DNA from: a virus
Virus record (IMG/VR): IMGVR_UViG_3300044802_000015
Span: 1-34,312 of that record
Strand: one strand, 5' to 3'
Length of the DNA: 34,312 bases
Every line of letters begins with the position of its first letter. The stretch's first letter is position 1. Below the pieces are notes generated by a model that had not been told where the DNA came from, searched no databases, and saw only the letters and a program-made list of their open reading frames with translations. The position numbers and the translations under genes are program-made. Shown one piece after another: positions 1 to 8,635 of the stretch.

Positions 1-95
1 GCACCCTCGTTATCGTCTTTTTGTTTATACCCGTTATTTAACAGCCAACGAGCCAATACGCTAATTTCATGTGCATAATCTCTTGTTTCGTTCAT
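1..95 (-). CDS. Partial copy of the 61-aa gene cut by the contig end
   Basis: This is the first part of the reading frame found complete at 34074-34259, present again because the contig ends overlap. The start codon is the ATG at 95-93 and the frame runs off the left edge. The single base difference at position 22 changes one codon (Gln here, Pro in the complete copy). It should not be counted as a second gene. Confidence 0.9.
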   Translation of the reverse strand, partial: MNETRDYAHEISVLARWLLNNGYKQKDDNEG

Positions 96-148
96 TGTCT
101 ATCATCATCCTCAAATTTAATTGTATCGGCTTTTACGTCCACATGCTC
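1..148. repeat. Terminal redundancy, left copy (contig circular)
   Basis: These 148 bases are the same as 34165-34312 except at position 22 (T here, G at 34186). The right copy joins seamlessly to the 61-aa gene that starts at 34259, so the two copies are the overlap of a circular assembly rather than two loci. The true unit is about 34,164 bp. The repeat lies inside coding sequence, so it does not look like a packaging terminus. The P22-like terminase would fit a circularly permuted headful genome (inference). Confidence 0.93.
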
Positions 149-445
149 TAGCATCTTGGTTACGTTGGTATGGATGACCCGTAAAAACTTCTCTTGCTTA
201 TCAATCTTTAAATTTGTTTTTTCTAGATCTTTTTCATGGATTACAACATCTAATTTTTGCTTTGCAACTACGTCAACATACATTGTGCTAGCACGCGTAT
301 AAAACCAATAAGCACCAGCACCAAAAGAAGAGGCTATAGCAATGGCCATTATTAGATTTTGAAAGATGTTTTTAATCCACCACACGGCGCGTTTTTGCTC
401 GCTCCATGTTCTTTCGTTTTCTTTTGATATTATTACAGTGTCCAT
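92..445 (-). CDS. Membrane protein with C-terminal coiled coil, unknown role
   Basis: A 117-aa protein with one hydrophobic segment (about residues 27-50, containing AIAIASSFGAGAYWFY) after a charged N-terminus, followed by a Lys/Glu-rich probable coiled coil to an acidic end (EDDD). The ATG at 445 is preferred over the GTG at 454 because AAGGTG lies six bases upstream of it. Its TGA overlaps the ATG of the next gene, which continues across the contig join into the lysis genes, so it is co-transcribed with them. It could be an accessory lysis or envelope protein; no family is recognised. Confidence 0.7.
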   Translation of the reverse strand: MDTVIISKENERTWSEQKRAVWWIKNIFQNLIMAIAIASSFGAGAYWFYTRASTMYVDVVAKQKLDVVIHEKDLEKTNLKIDKQEKFLRVIHTNVTKMLEHVDVKADTIKFEDDDRQ

Positions 446-506
446 TTGGCGCACCTTACATTATTATACCGAAAAAATAAATAAATACTTAATAAAAACG
501 TGCAGT

Positions 507-527
507 TTGTCTCTCGCGGAGCGACAA
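507..527 (-). terminator. Weak hairpin after the 143-aa gene, possible terminator
   Basis: On the minus strand an imperfect stem (TTGTC / GACAA, one mismatch, then CTC / GAG around a CGC loop) starts one base after the stop codon of the upstream gene. The T-run (TTTTTA) comes only some eight bases after the stem, so termination would be weak. It could instead be a 3'-end stabiliser or processing site between the exported-protein genes and the lysis genes. Confidence 0.3.
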
Positions 528-959
528 CTAAGGAACAATTATCGCCTGTTTCCCAACCTCAAGATTTCCAACCTTGTCATCAACATAGCCAGAGTAATTG
601 ACAACGGCCTGTAGCTTCTGTTCGCCTTTGCCGTTCTCAACCAATTCAAAGCTAAAATCACTCCACGGCACTAAGCCATTGGGTAGCAGGTTATCGATGG
701 CAATAGTCTCCGCTTCTCCTAAAACAATATCACCACAAGCTGCAAGATGAATAGGTTTGCCTTGACCATTCTCTGCAATAATTCGTGTGCATTTAGACTG
801 GTCTCCAATGATATCTTTAACTTTTTGTGACGTCTCAAGGTCATGTCGTACTTGATTTTGATAAAGTACTTTAACGTTTTTAGCAGGGATTAAAACGCCT
901 GTTGCTACTCCTGCTGCAAATACGGTTGTTGATATAATTCCAAGTTTAGTTTTTTTCAT
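528..959 (-). CDS. Exported or membrane-anchored protein, unknown role
   Basis: A 143-aa protein that starts MKKTKLG and has a hydrophobic, Ala/Gly/Val-rich segment at about residues 7-25, ending near Ile-Pro-Ala-Lys. This looks like an uncleaved anchor or a signal peptide. The rest is soluble, with two Cys (near ACGD and SKCTR) that could pair in the periplasm. The ATG has AAGGAA upstream. It is the last of three consecutive genes after the tailspike whose products carry export signals. I do not recognise the family; a role at the host envelope is an inference from the signal only. Confidence 0.72.
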   Translation of the reverse strand: MKKTKLGIISTTVFAAGVATGVLIPAKNVKVLYQNQVRHDLETSQKVKDIIGDQSKCTRIIAENGQGKPIHLAACGDIVLGEAETIAIDNLLPNGLVPWSDFSFELVENGKGEQKLQAVVNYSGYVDDKVGNLEVGKQAIIVP

Positions 960-970
960 TTTAAAATTCC

Positions 971-2260
971 TTATCTAATAACTGCTGATACTTCTACCCA
1001 GCAAGTACCCACAGCATCATAAATAAATGTTGCTGTACTGTAACGTGTCATTGCTAAAGTTGTCCCTGCAGTTGGTATTCCTGCCACGGGGCCAGAAACC
1101 TTGGAGCAATAACCAGCTCCTGATTCCTCCAAAATAGAAGTAAGATTTGCACTGTTATTAAAAATATTAAACCATTGGTTTGCGACCGCATTTGCAGTTC
1201 CTAATCTGGCTTGACACCCATCAGTATCTGAACATGTAAAAGCTGTTCCTGGTACTATTACATCATTTGCTTGACCCAATGCTCCAGTTAAAATTCCAAC
1301 ATTACAAACCGGAACCCCTGCTCCTGCAGCGCAAACATAATCAGCCCCTTCATATAATTGAAATCGTGGTTTACCACTTGGTGTGTCTCCAAAAATAGTT
1401 TCCTTTGCCTTTATAACTACCTTACCAGTATTTGAGTTTGCAGTTGGTTGAACCGAAAAAGAATAAGCATTTCCGCTAGCAGGCGTCGCTTGCCAACTCG
1501 TTGTTCCCATCATAATATTCCCAACAGTAGAACAATCTTTACCGCCAAAAATTGCCATCGAATTATCGTAAGATGTATTTGCGGTTATACACCAACCCCT
1601 ATCCGATGCTGCATTTGACATTGCAATGCTTCCAACAAGTGGCGATGTTACCTTGCTATATGTGGTAGCTCCTGGCTGATAAATTTTAAAGCTTTTTACA
1701 ACAGTATCTCCTTGTGTACCTGTAGTTACAGCAATACGAGCTGCTACGCTTGTTGCTATTCCAATAATTCTAGCAACTCCAACCTTAGGAGTTAAATACA
1801 CATACACTGTACTTGCCGTAGCTGTCATTTTAGGACTAAGTGTTGCATTTGCATTAATTGCGGTAGCAAGGTTTGTGGCTGTTACTGCTAGCTGAGTTGC
1901 AGTATCATCACTTCCCAAAGCGAAATCAGTTGTGCTTGCAAGAGCTACAGATACTCCAGTTACTGTAGTTGTTACGGTTACGGCACCCAATGAGTTTTTA
2001 ACCATTGTATAATACTGCGTTTGAATGCCTCCAACAGCGTACAAATCACCACCATTTTTATTAGTAGCAGCTTGTGAGTAGGCATTTGCACCAATGTAGC
2101 TACAGTCGGTTGCTGCTGTGTCGGAGGTCATGGGACCACAGTAATTATAATCTGTTAGAACTTCTCCGCTTGCAGAAGAGCTACCACCACTTACAGCATA
2201 ATATGGTCCAGCGAATAAATTAAACGGAATAAAAAACAAAACAAATATTAACTTTTTCAT
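971..2260 (-). CDS. Signal-peptide protein with virion-fibre-like domains
   Basis: A 429-aa Ala/Thr-rich protein. Residues 1-17 form a clear type I signal peptide (MKKLIFVLFF..., cleavage likely after LFA before GPYY). Residues about 90-170 hold a Thr/Ala-rich beta pattern with TNLATAINA followed by short strands, reminiscent of domains in phage fibre and decoration proteins. The second half is also beta-rich, with scattered Cys that could pair after export. It lies in the late operon between the tailspike and the lysis genes, with AGAGGT upstream of its ATG. A secreted phage protein built from virion-like domains is unusual. It could act at the cell surface, or the signal could place a virion part in the periplasm; I cannot tell which. 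Confidence 0.72.
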   Translation of the reverse strand: MKKLIFVLFFIPFNLFAGPYYAVSGGSSSASGEVLTDYNYCGPMTSDTAATDCSYIGANAYSQAATNKNGGDLYAVGGIQTQYYTMVKNSLGAVTVTTTVTGVSVALASTTDFALGSDDTATQLAVTATNLATAINANATLSPKMTATASTVYVYLTPKVGVARIIGIATSVAARIAVTTGTQGDTVVKSFKIYQPGATTYSKVTSPLVGSIAMSNAASDRGWCITANTSYDNSMAIFGGKDCSTVGNIMMGTTSWQATPASGNAYSFSVQPTANSNTGKVVIKAKETIFGDTPSGKPRFQLYEGADYVCAAGAGVPVCNVGILTGALGQANDVIVPGTAFTCSDTDGCQARLGTANAVANQWFNIFNNSANLTSILEESGAGYCSKVSGPVAGIPTAGTTLAMTRYSTATFIYDAVGTCWVEVSAVIR

Positions 2261-2272
2261 AATTTTATACCT

Positions 2273-2665
2273 CTATTTGCAATGAATGTAATAACAAGCT
2301 GCATCAGAGTTAACATTTTTACACGCCACATAGCGAGTCTCTGCGTCTGTTGCGAAGTCAAGCCACGTACCGCTAGGGACAATCATGTCACCAGCCGCTG
2401 CGGTTGGAGCTGTTGTTCCCCAACGCAAGTAAGAAGCATCGGAACAAAATAACAAATAACGCGAGTCTTGAGTTAGTATCGCGCTGCTAACACTGGTAGT
2501 ATTAGAGCAATCTATTGTGGTTGCTGCTCCAATGGCAGGCACGCAGGCTCTGGTAAATTCTCTAAGACTTAAAGCCGGTGATGTGTTTGGTATTGCTCCA
2601 ACATAGGTAGCTACCAACAAGCATACACCAATAAAAGCCGAACTGATTAAAACTGCATTTTTCAT
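2273..2665 (-). CDS. Small exported protein with fibre-like domain
   Basis: A 130-aa protein with an N-terminal hydrophobic segment (about residues 4-24, ending VGA before IPN), which is a likely signal peptide or anchor. The remainder contains five or more Cys and a beta-rich section (LRWGTTAPTAAAGDMIVPSG...) that resembles small domains of phage fibre or head-fibre proteins. A strong AAGGAG lies eight bases before the ATG. It sits directly after the tailspike and just before another signal-peptide protein, so the two may work together. The function is unknown. Confidence 0.7.
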   Translation of the reverse strand: MKNAVLISSAFIGVCLLVATYVGAIPNTSPALSLREFTRACVPAIGAATTIDCSNTTSVSSAILTQDSRYLLFCSDASYLRWGTTAPTAAAGDMIVPSGTWLDFATDAETRYVACKNVNSDAACYYIHCK

Positions 2666-2683
2666 AACAATCTCCTTTAAAAA

Positions 2684-4768
2684 TTAAAATGATAAACTCA
2701 CGTTATTCGTTATTGTTCCACTGGTTGCAGCAGTTGCCATACTCTCAAATATGTTAGATGATTGCATTGCATTTGCGTGGTTGACCAGTGTCATTCCATA
2801 CGTGCCATTTTTTAAATAGTTACCGACCAACAAGATACCATTTACATCCGTGCCAGCTGTTCCCTGTATCAATATATTTACACCACTATCATTTGCACGC
2901 ATAAGCATGTTACCACCATGTATCATGATATTATTAGCAACACCTAAAACATAAATAGTCTTATCTGCTGAATTGATTTCATTGCCGTAAATATTAAGAC
3001 CCACCAAGGCTTCACCAGCACCAAAAGTTAAAACTGCATTTATGCCAATTGTGCAACTTACAAATTTATTACAACCACAATCAACATATGCAGCCTTAAT
3101 AAGGCTAAATGGTGTTGCGCTCATGGTGTCAATATTGTCTTTTACTGTGGCCTTACCATAGTTGGTTGCTATCTCTGCACCAATACCACCCAGAGTTGTT
3201 CGCATTATCTTATTGCCGCAATATTCAACATCAATTTTAATTGTCTCAAGCGCTGTTTGATCGAAGTCAAAAACAGTATTTGAGTTGGTGCTTGAGTCTG
3301 GTGAATGGTCAAGCATATAGCACTCGTTACGATTAAATTTAAGATACATTCTTTCAGCAGAGCTATTTAATGAGTATTCAATATCAACATTACAAATAGG
3401 GCTGGTGTATGATATTGCATGGGTTACAGCATTTGTACCGGCAATTTGATAAAACTTATTGTCGTGTATGTTTACATTAGGGCTACCACAAACAATCATG
3501 TGACCAATACCGTCAAAAATTGAATTTTTAATTTCTATATTTCTACAATTTTGTCCTATTGTTATTTTTTCATTTGTATTGCTTACATAACCAGCAAGCC
3601 ACAAATCAGAATATGTTGAAACCATTTTTATATTATTAAAAATAATATTGAATGGGTTACATGCTGCATAAACACCTTGTGATATTGTAAGAACATTATC
3701 TTCTATGTCTGCAATTTTTGTTATACCACAACTGTTAAATCCATTAAAATAAACATTTCTACACCCAACAATATACATAAAATCGGCAATACCGTCTGTA
3801 GCTACTCCACAAGTAACATTATTAAAATATACGTTATAACATCCGTCCATGCTTCCAACATTAAAGGAATTAGTTGAATTTTGTGCTGTGGTTGTTTTAT
3901 GTATTCTTACATTATTAAATGTAACATTTTCGCAATAATCAAAATCAAATACTTTTTTGTATGTTGTTTCAATTTCAACATTATCAAAAGTTATATTCTT
4001 AACAGGTAATATCCTATAAATAACACACGATGCAGCTGCATAATTATTTATAAGCATGTCTTCAATAGTAATTGTACCTCCAGAACTAGAATGTACTTTG
4101 TTTAATTCGCCATTTGGAGTATCCGTTATTGATATCATATCACCAGCAACCAGAGTAGTTGTCCCACCCAAGAATCTACTTCCAATATATTTATTGAGTG
4201 TAAGAGAATTTGAAGAACCCGTTGTCCCTGTTGCGAGTATGGTTGCTGTTCCGGGGTTGCTTGTTGATGTAATAAGTAGTTTACCGTTTTCAATCGTAAT
4301 TCCGCTTTTCATTACCAGGGTGGTATTAATCTTAAATGTCTTACCAAGCAAATCAACAACGCACGTAGCTGCATCTATTGCGTCTTGAACCTGTCTTGTT
4401 TCATCGTTTGATCCATCACCTATAGCACCAAAATCCAATGGGTTACTGGCTATCTGGTGCAATCTGGAGGTAGTTTGAGAAGCTGTTGACCATACAGAAT
4501 ATTGATTGTCATATGTTTTAATTACCGCATCAGCTGCATCGGTCAAAATAACACAATATCCAGTTTCATCCTTCATGTAATAATCAGCAAAATACCCGTT
4601 ACCATCGGCAACCAAAGGGTTAGTGTTTGCGTGTGTTAATGCTTGATCTGAATAAGTATCAAGTTTAACAGTTGTACTTCCAGCAACAAAAAAGCAAAGT
4701 TTAGCACCAGCAATAGGATTGCCGTTTGTATCTAAAGCGCGTTGAATGAAAAATCCTTGATTACTCAT
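2684..4768 (-). CDS. Tailspike with N-terminal virion-binding domain and beta-helix
   Basis: A 694-aa protein. Residues 1-100 resemble the virion-binding N-terminus of podovirus tailspikes (NGNPIAGAKLCFF, TYSDQALT, NPLVADGNGYF). The motif DFGAIGDGSNDETRQVQDAI at about residues 112-131 is the usual start of a pectate-lyase-like right-handed beta-helix, followed by many short Asn-rich strands (FNNVTC, VYFNGFN, IEIKNS) as in such helices. It would bind and probably cleave a surface polysaccharide, deciding host range. The start overlaps the preceding stop (ATGA) and has AGGAGC upstream. It takes the place of P22 gene 9 at the end of the tail block. Catalytic residues cannot be assigned by eye. 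Confidence 0.88.
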   Translation of the reverse strand: MSNQGFFIQRALDTNGNPIAGAKLCFFVAGSTTVKLDTYSDQALTHANTNPLVADGNGYFADYYMKDETGYCVILTDAADAVIKTYDNQYSVWSTASQTTSRLHQIASNPLDFGAIGDGSNDETRQVQDAIDAATCVVDLLGKTFKINTTLVMKSGITIENGKLLITSTSNPGTATILATGTTGSSNSLTLNKYIGSRFLGGTTTLVAGDMISITDTPNGELNKVHSSSGGTITIEDMLINNYAAASCVIYRILPVKNITFDNVEIETTYKKVFDFDYCENVTFNNVRIHKTTTAQNSTNSFNVGSMDGCYNVYFNNVTCGVATDGIADFMYIVGCRNVYFNGFNSCGITKIADIEDNVLTISQGVYAACNPFNIIFNNIKMVSTYSDLWLAGYVSNTNEKITIGQNCRNIEIKNSIFDGIGHMIVCGSPNVNIHDNKFYQIAGTNAVTHAISYTSPICNVDIEYSLNSSAERMYLKFNRNECYMLDHSPDSSTNSNTVFDFDQTALETIKIDVEYCGNKIMRTTLGGIGAEIATNYGKATVKDNIDTMSATPFSLIKAAYVDCGCNKFVSCTIGINAVLTFGAGEALVGLNIYGNEINSADKTIYVLGVANNIMIHGGNMLMRANDSGVNILIQGTAGTDVNGILLVGNYLKNGTYGMTLVNHANAMQSSNIFESMATAATSGTITNNVSLSF

Positions 4769-7029
4769 TGTGGTTGCTCCTGATTACCTATAGTGTTTTC
4801 TCTTGATAAAGTCAAAATTCTAGTAAATTGTCGTAAAAAATTCTCATTTAACATTAATCCATAATCAATTACGCCTTTTTTATTCACTAATCCCAAAAGT
4901 GCATCTCTAGCAGGTTTATTATTCAAAATCATTGCTTGTTCTTCTGGACTAGTAGTTACCACAGCCCTTACTTTATCAGCAATAGCCTTTATTGAACCAG
5001 TACCCCAGATAGATGATTGTTCTGCTGTTTGAGAGCCGAATTGACGACCCATGTTTGTTAAAATTCCAGACGCATTTATTATGTCTTCAACATTTTGTTT
5101 TATATTTGGTTGATCTGAATACAATGTATATAGTTTTCTTTTTAATTTATCATTGTTTAAAACGCTTGCAAGTTTTGCATCAGAATAAGCCATTCCTTCT
5201 TTTCCTGCGAATGAACTCGGGCTTGGCTCTGCCTTTGTTAATATCTCACCCAAAATAGAAGCTCTAACAATATCATGTTTTTCTGGGTCTACTGCCTTAA
5301 TCATGCTCATTACTTTTTTAACTTGGTCTGTACTTGTAGAAGGTGACGCTAAGTCCTGTATGCTTTTTTCAATATTTTCTGATTTATTACCTGATTGCTT
5401 TAATATTTTTTCTGCTAAATTGGTTCTTACATCATCAATTGCTGCAGAATGTTCTGCATATGTCTGTCTTGCCGTATTTATTGCATCTGCAATAGAACTA
5501 TCGTTTGAGTTTAATGCTGATTCTTCCATATCTTTATTTAGTGCGCCATATAATTGACCAGAAATACGTCTTGATTCTGCAGTATCCATATCTTTAAATA
5601 CTGATTCAGAACCTTTTGCTGCTTTACCATATTTTTTAATGGTGTTCAGCATCTCTGTTGCTGTTGCAATAGGAGAATCAATGTTACCACCAGCTGATTC
5701 AATTCTTTTTAATACTTCTTCTTTTGCGCTATTTAATGCGTTTATAGTAGGCTTTGATACGCTTTCAGCCCCAAGCGTTTTATTTGATGCTATTTCTTTA
5801 TCTATAGTCTCAATAAAATTTCTATATGAAAATACGGGTTGACCACCAGCAAGGCCATCAATTGCGTCATATAGTGGTTTTGCTGCTGCACTTCGAGCAT
5901 TCTTCAAATTTGATATTTGTTGTTCAACAGCGTTACCCAATATTTTTCCAGCCTCATCAGGTGGTAACGCAAGGGCTTGATCAAAAGTCTTATTGGTAAA
6001 CTTGGCTAAATCCATAGATCGTTCTAGATCAAAACCAGCTACAAGATTTTGTGTCTTTGGGTGTTGAGCTAACATTCTAGCTCTTGCTAATGATGCTGGG
6101 TCTCCAGCTATTTGAGAACCTGAAAAATTAAATGGTTCTCCATTTACTTCTGATATTCTTTTTTCTAAATCTAATCTTTTTTGTACGTTCGGAGCAAAAT
6201 CAAACTGTTTACCACCTCGACCACCAGCAAGAGCCTCGTCAACCATATTAAAGCCCTGGTCAACTGGTTCTTTATATGATGTTTCTGTGGCTTGTTTAAT
6301 TCCAGATTGCAATTCTTCCTGTAGTAATTTTTGTGGTCTAAATTTATTTATTAAAGCACCAAAACCCTTACCTATTCCAGCACCCAACACGTTACCACCA
6401 GCCCCGAGAGCAACTTCTGTTAGTCTTTCTTTTGTGGTTGCATTTTCTTTTCCTGGTACAGCATAATGACCAACTGCTTGTTTACCAACAGAACCAACTG
6501 CTCCAGCAAGTGCCTCACCTCCGGCAAAACCCAAAGCAGCACCTCCAGGAAATGGTAATAATGACCCTAAACCAGCACCAACCGCCGCTATTGGTTGGCT
6601 TGCTATTCCGCTTGCCAAGTCACCACCCACATCGGCAACGTCGCCAGGCAAATCGCTCCAAAAATGACCACTACCAACACCGCCTGGGTCTGTGGTTTGC
6701 CATTTATTTGTCTTAGGGTCTCTAACTATAAATGTACTTTTATCTTGTGGGTCTGGTCTTACGTTATCATTACCGTAAATAGACTTAAGGTAATTCATCT
6801 TCCCTTCGTCACCAGTTTTAAAGCTCTTTAAAAATCTCTGACCAAGGTTAAGTGCGCTTGTATCTCTATTTACATCTAGTGGTTGCGCTTGTGGTTGTTC
6901 TGGTACTGCTTGTTTTTTAGGAAAGTATTTAGCCAAAACAGGGTCTTGAGTAACATCAAAACCATTATCTTTTTTATCTTTATAGTATTTTGCAAGAACA
7001 GGGTCTTGCATTACATCATAATCACTCAT
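4765..7029 (-). CDS. Ejection-type internal virion protein (P22 gp16 position)
   Basis: A 754-aa protein in the position of P22 gene 16. Its N-terminus carries a duplicated motif, QDPVLAKYY at about residues 8-16 and QDPVLAKYF at 28-36, each followed by lysines. Residues about 130-225 are Gly/Ala-rich and hydrophobic (IASQPIAAVGAGLGSLLPF, LGFAGGEALAGAVGS), suited to membrane insertion. The rest is helical and charged. By position and composition it is probably carried in the capsid and ejected with the DNA to help form a channel through the host envelope. No enzymatic domain is recognised. The start overlaps the previous gene by ATGA. Confidence 0.75.
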   Translation of the reverse strand: MSDYDVMQDPVLAKYYKDKKDNGFDVTQDPVLAKYFPKKQAVPEQPQAQPLDVNRDTSALNLGQRFLKSFKTGDEGKMNYLKSIYGNDNVRPDPQDKSTFIVRDPKTNKWQTTDPGGVGSGHFWSDLPGDVADVGGDLASGIASQPIAAVGAGLGSLLPFPGGAALGFAGGEALAGAVGSVGKQAVGHYAVPGKENATTKERLTEVALGAGGNVLGAGIGKGFGALINKFRPQKLLQEELQSGIKQATETSYKEPVDQGFNMVDEALAGGRGGKQFDFAPNVQKRLDLEKRISEVNGEPFNFSGSQIAGDPASLARARMLAQHPKTQNLVAGFDLERSMDLAKFTNKTFDQALALPPDEAGKILGNAVEQQISNLKNARSAAAKPLYDAIDGLAGGQPVFSYRNFIETIDKEIASNKTLGAESVSKPTINALNSAKEEVLKRIESAGGNIDSPIATATEMLNTIKKYGKAAKGSESVFKDMDTAESRRISGQLYGALNKDMEESALNSNDSSIADAINTARQTYAEHSAAIDDVRTNLAEKILKQSGNKSENIEKSIQDLASPSTSTDQVKKVMSMIKAVDPEKHDIVRASILGEILTKAEPSPSSFAGKEGMAYSDAKLASVLNNDKLKRKLYTLYSDQPNIKQNVEDIINASGILTNMGRQFGSQTAEQSSIWGTGSIKAIADKVRAVVTTSPEEQAMILNNKPARDALLGLVNKKGVIDYGLMLNENFLRQFTRILTLSRENTIGNQEQPQ

Positions 7030-8621
7030 GATGCTGCCCCTATTTGTTTAAGTCTATTTAGTTCTTGCTGAACATCTGGATTGCTTGGATCTACTTTCCC
7101 TTTTTTAATTGCATCAACCAAGGCTGCATATTTATCTTTTTCTTGTAATGGCGCAACCATACTTGTTTCGTCACCTTGACCAACATCGGGTTCATTTTGA
7201 ACTGGTGCTTGTTTCTGTTTGGGTTGTTTAGCTTGTTGTTTAATCGTTTTTCTTAGTTGTTCTTTTTCTTTATCTCCAATATTTGGTATTAAATCTATGG
7301 CCTTTAATCTGTCCTGGAGATGATTAACGGGATCAATTGCCACTGGTTGTGGCTGTGTTTGTTGTGGTTGCGTTTCTTTTCTATTTTTATCAAAATTAGG
7401 AACTTGCATTGGTTCTAATACAATACCATTTTTTATAGTATCAACAGATGTATTATATTCTTCAACCTTTGATCTTATAAGCTCTTCTAGACCTGCCTTA
7501 ACTTGTGTTGGGCTTCCAGATGTTAAAATATTTTTAACACTTTCCTCTGTCTGTTTTATCTCTTCTGGGTCTGAAGAACCAGCATGTGTTAGACTTCGTA
7601 ACATTTGATCAAATTTTCTTGCCTGTGAAATGCTTTGTTTCTGTTGATCGTTTGTTGAACTAGGATCAATCTTCTCTGCTATACCACTAATCATATTGCC
7701 TAAATGTCCAATGAAAGTACTATCTTCTAATACTCCATTATCAATCATTTTTTGCAATTCTGGTACTTTTGCAAGAGATGTTTTTAAGGCTGTTGCTTTT
7801 AACTGCAATGCGTTTCTTGCTCTAGTTTCCAACATAGAATTACCACTATCTGGGTTTATACTATTATTTACAGTTACGTTTCCTTGGCCTTTTTCTTGAC
7901 CAATAACCTTAGCTTTCCACGCCGTACCAAAATCAATCATTGTTTGTTTGTCTGCCATTGCCTGATTGGGGTCAGATATACCATTTTTATTCATTGCCTC
8001 AATAATTAATGGTGAAAATTCTGGCTTTGTCATCATGCTAATTGTTTGACTTGCGTGTTGTCCAAGCTGACCCCATGCTTGAGGGTCTGCATTTTGTGGT
8101 AGCTGAACACCTTGTAAACTAATTGCTCCTGATTTAGCTTCATTCTGTAATCTTGCAACTTGAAATTGTGCCTGATTAGGATCTTTTGTAATTGCTTTTA
8201 CTGCAGAATCAATAGATTTTGCCGTATTTAATTGTGTCTCTTGGAATTGCTTAACTGCCTTACCTTGCGTTTCAACATCTCGACCACTAATCTGTGATTG
8301 AAGATTAGTATTTTCTAAACCTGCTTTTTGCTGTGCTTGTTGTTGCATCTTCCATTGGTTAACCGCATTTGGGTTAGCGTCTTGCAATGCTTGCAACATC
8401 TCGGGGTGACCTTCATTAGCTGCACGCATAGCCTCTGGTAATAATCTAGCACTTCTATCATCCTGTATCTGTTGGTCTTTTTCTTCCATCATTAGGTCTT
8501 GTAACTTACCCTGTTTTTCCATTTGTTCTTTTTGCATTTCTTGCTCTTTAGACCTTTGAGCAAGAGATATAATTTGTCCTAAATCAAAATTTCCAAATTG
8601 TGTTCCTTGATATTGTGCCAT
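7026..8621 (-). CDS. Gln-rich coiled-coil ejection-type protein (P22 gp20 position)
   Basis: A 531-aa, strongly hydrophilic protein rich in Gln, Lys and Asn. Residues about 20-60 form a likely coiled coil (RSKEQEMQKEQMEKQGK). The C-terminal half has Pro/Gln-rich linkers (TQPQQTQPQPV) and further helices. It occupies the place of P22 gene 20 between the gp7-like and gp16-like proteins and overlaps the next start by ATGA; GAGGG lies upstream of its ATG. It is probably packaged in the virion and ejected with the DNA. The assignment rests on gene order and composition, not on a recognised motif. Confidence 0.72.
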   Translation of the reverse strand: MAQYQGTQFGNFDLGQIISLAQRSKEQEMQKEQMEKQGKLQDLMMEEKDQQIQDDRSARLLPEAMRAANEGHPEMLQALQDANPNAVNQWKMQQQAQQKAGLENTNLQSQISGRDVETQGKAVKQFQETQLNTAKSIDSAVKAITKDPNQAQFQVARLQNEAKSGAISLQGVQLPQNADPQAWGQLGQHASQTISMMTKPEFSPLIIEAMNKNGISDPNQAMADKQTMIDFGTAWKAKVIGQEKGQGNVTVNNSINPDSGNSMLETRARNALQLKATALKTSLAKVPELQKMIDNGVLEDSTFIGHLGNMISGIAEKIDPSSTNDQQKQSISQARKFDQMLRSLTHAGSSDPEEIKQTEESVKNILTSGSPTQVKAGLEELIRSKVEEYNTSVDTIKNGIVLEPMQVPNFDKNRKETQPQQTQPQPVAIDPVNHLQDRLKAIDLIPNIGDKEKEQLRKTIKQQAKQPKQKQAPVQNEPDVGQGDETSMVAPLQEKDKYAALVDAIKKGKVDPSNPDVQQELNRLKQIGAAS

Positions 8622-8635
8622 CTTAAAACCCTCGA

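Noticed and set aside
1-148. A true direct terminal repeat used for packaging
   Set aside because: It is inside a coding gene that is whole only when the ends are joined, and the terminase context suggests headful packaging. Read-end evidence would be needed to reopen this.
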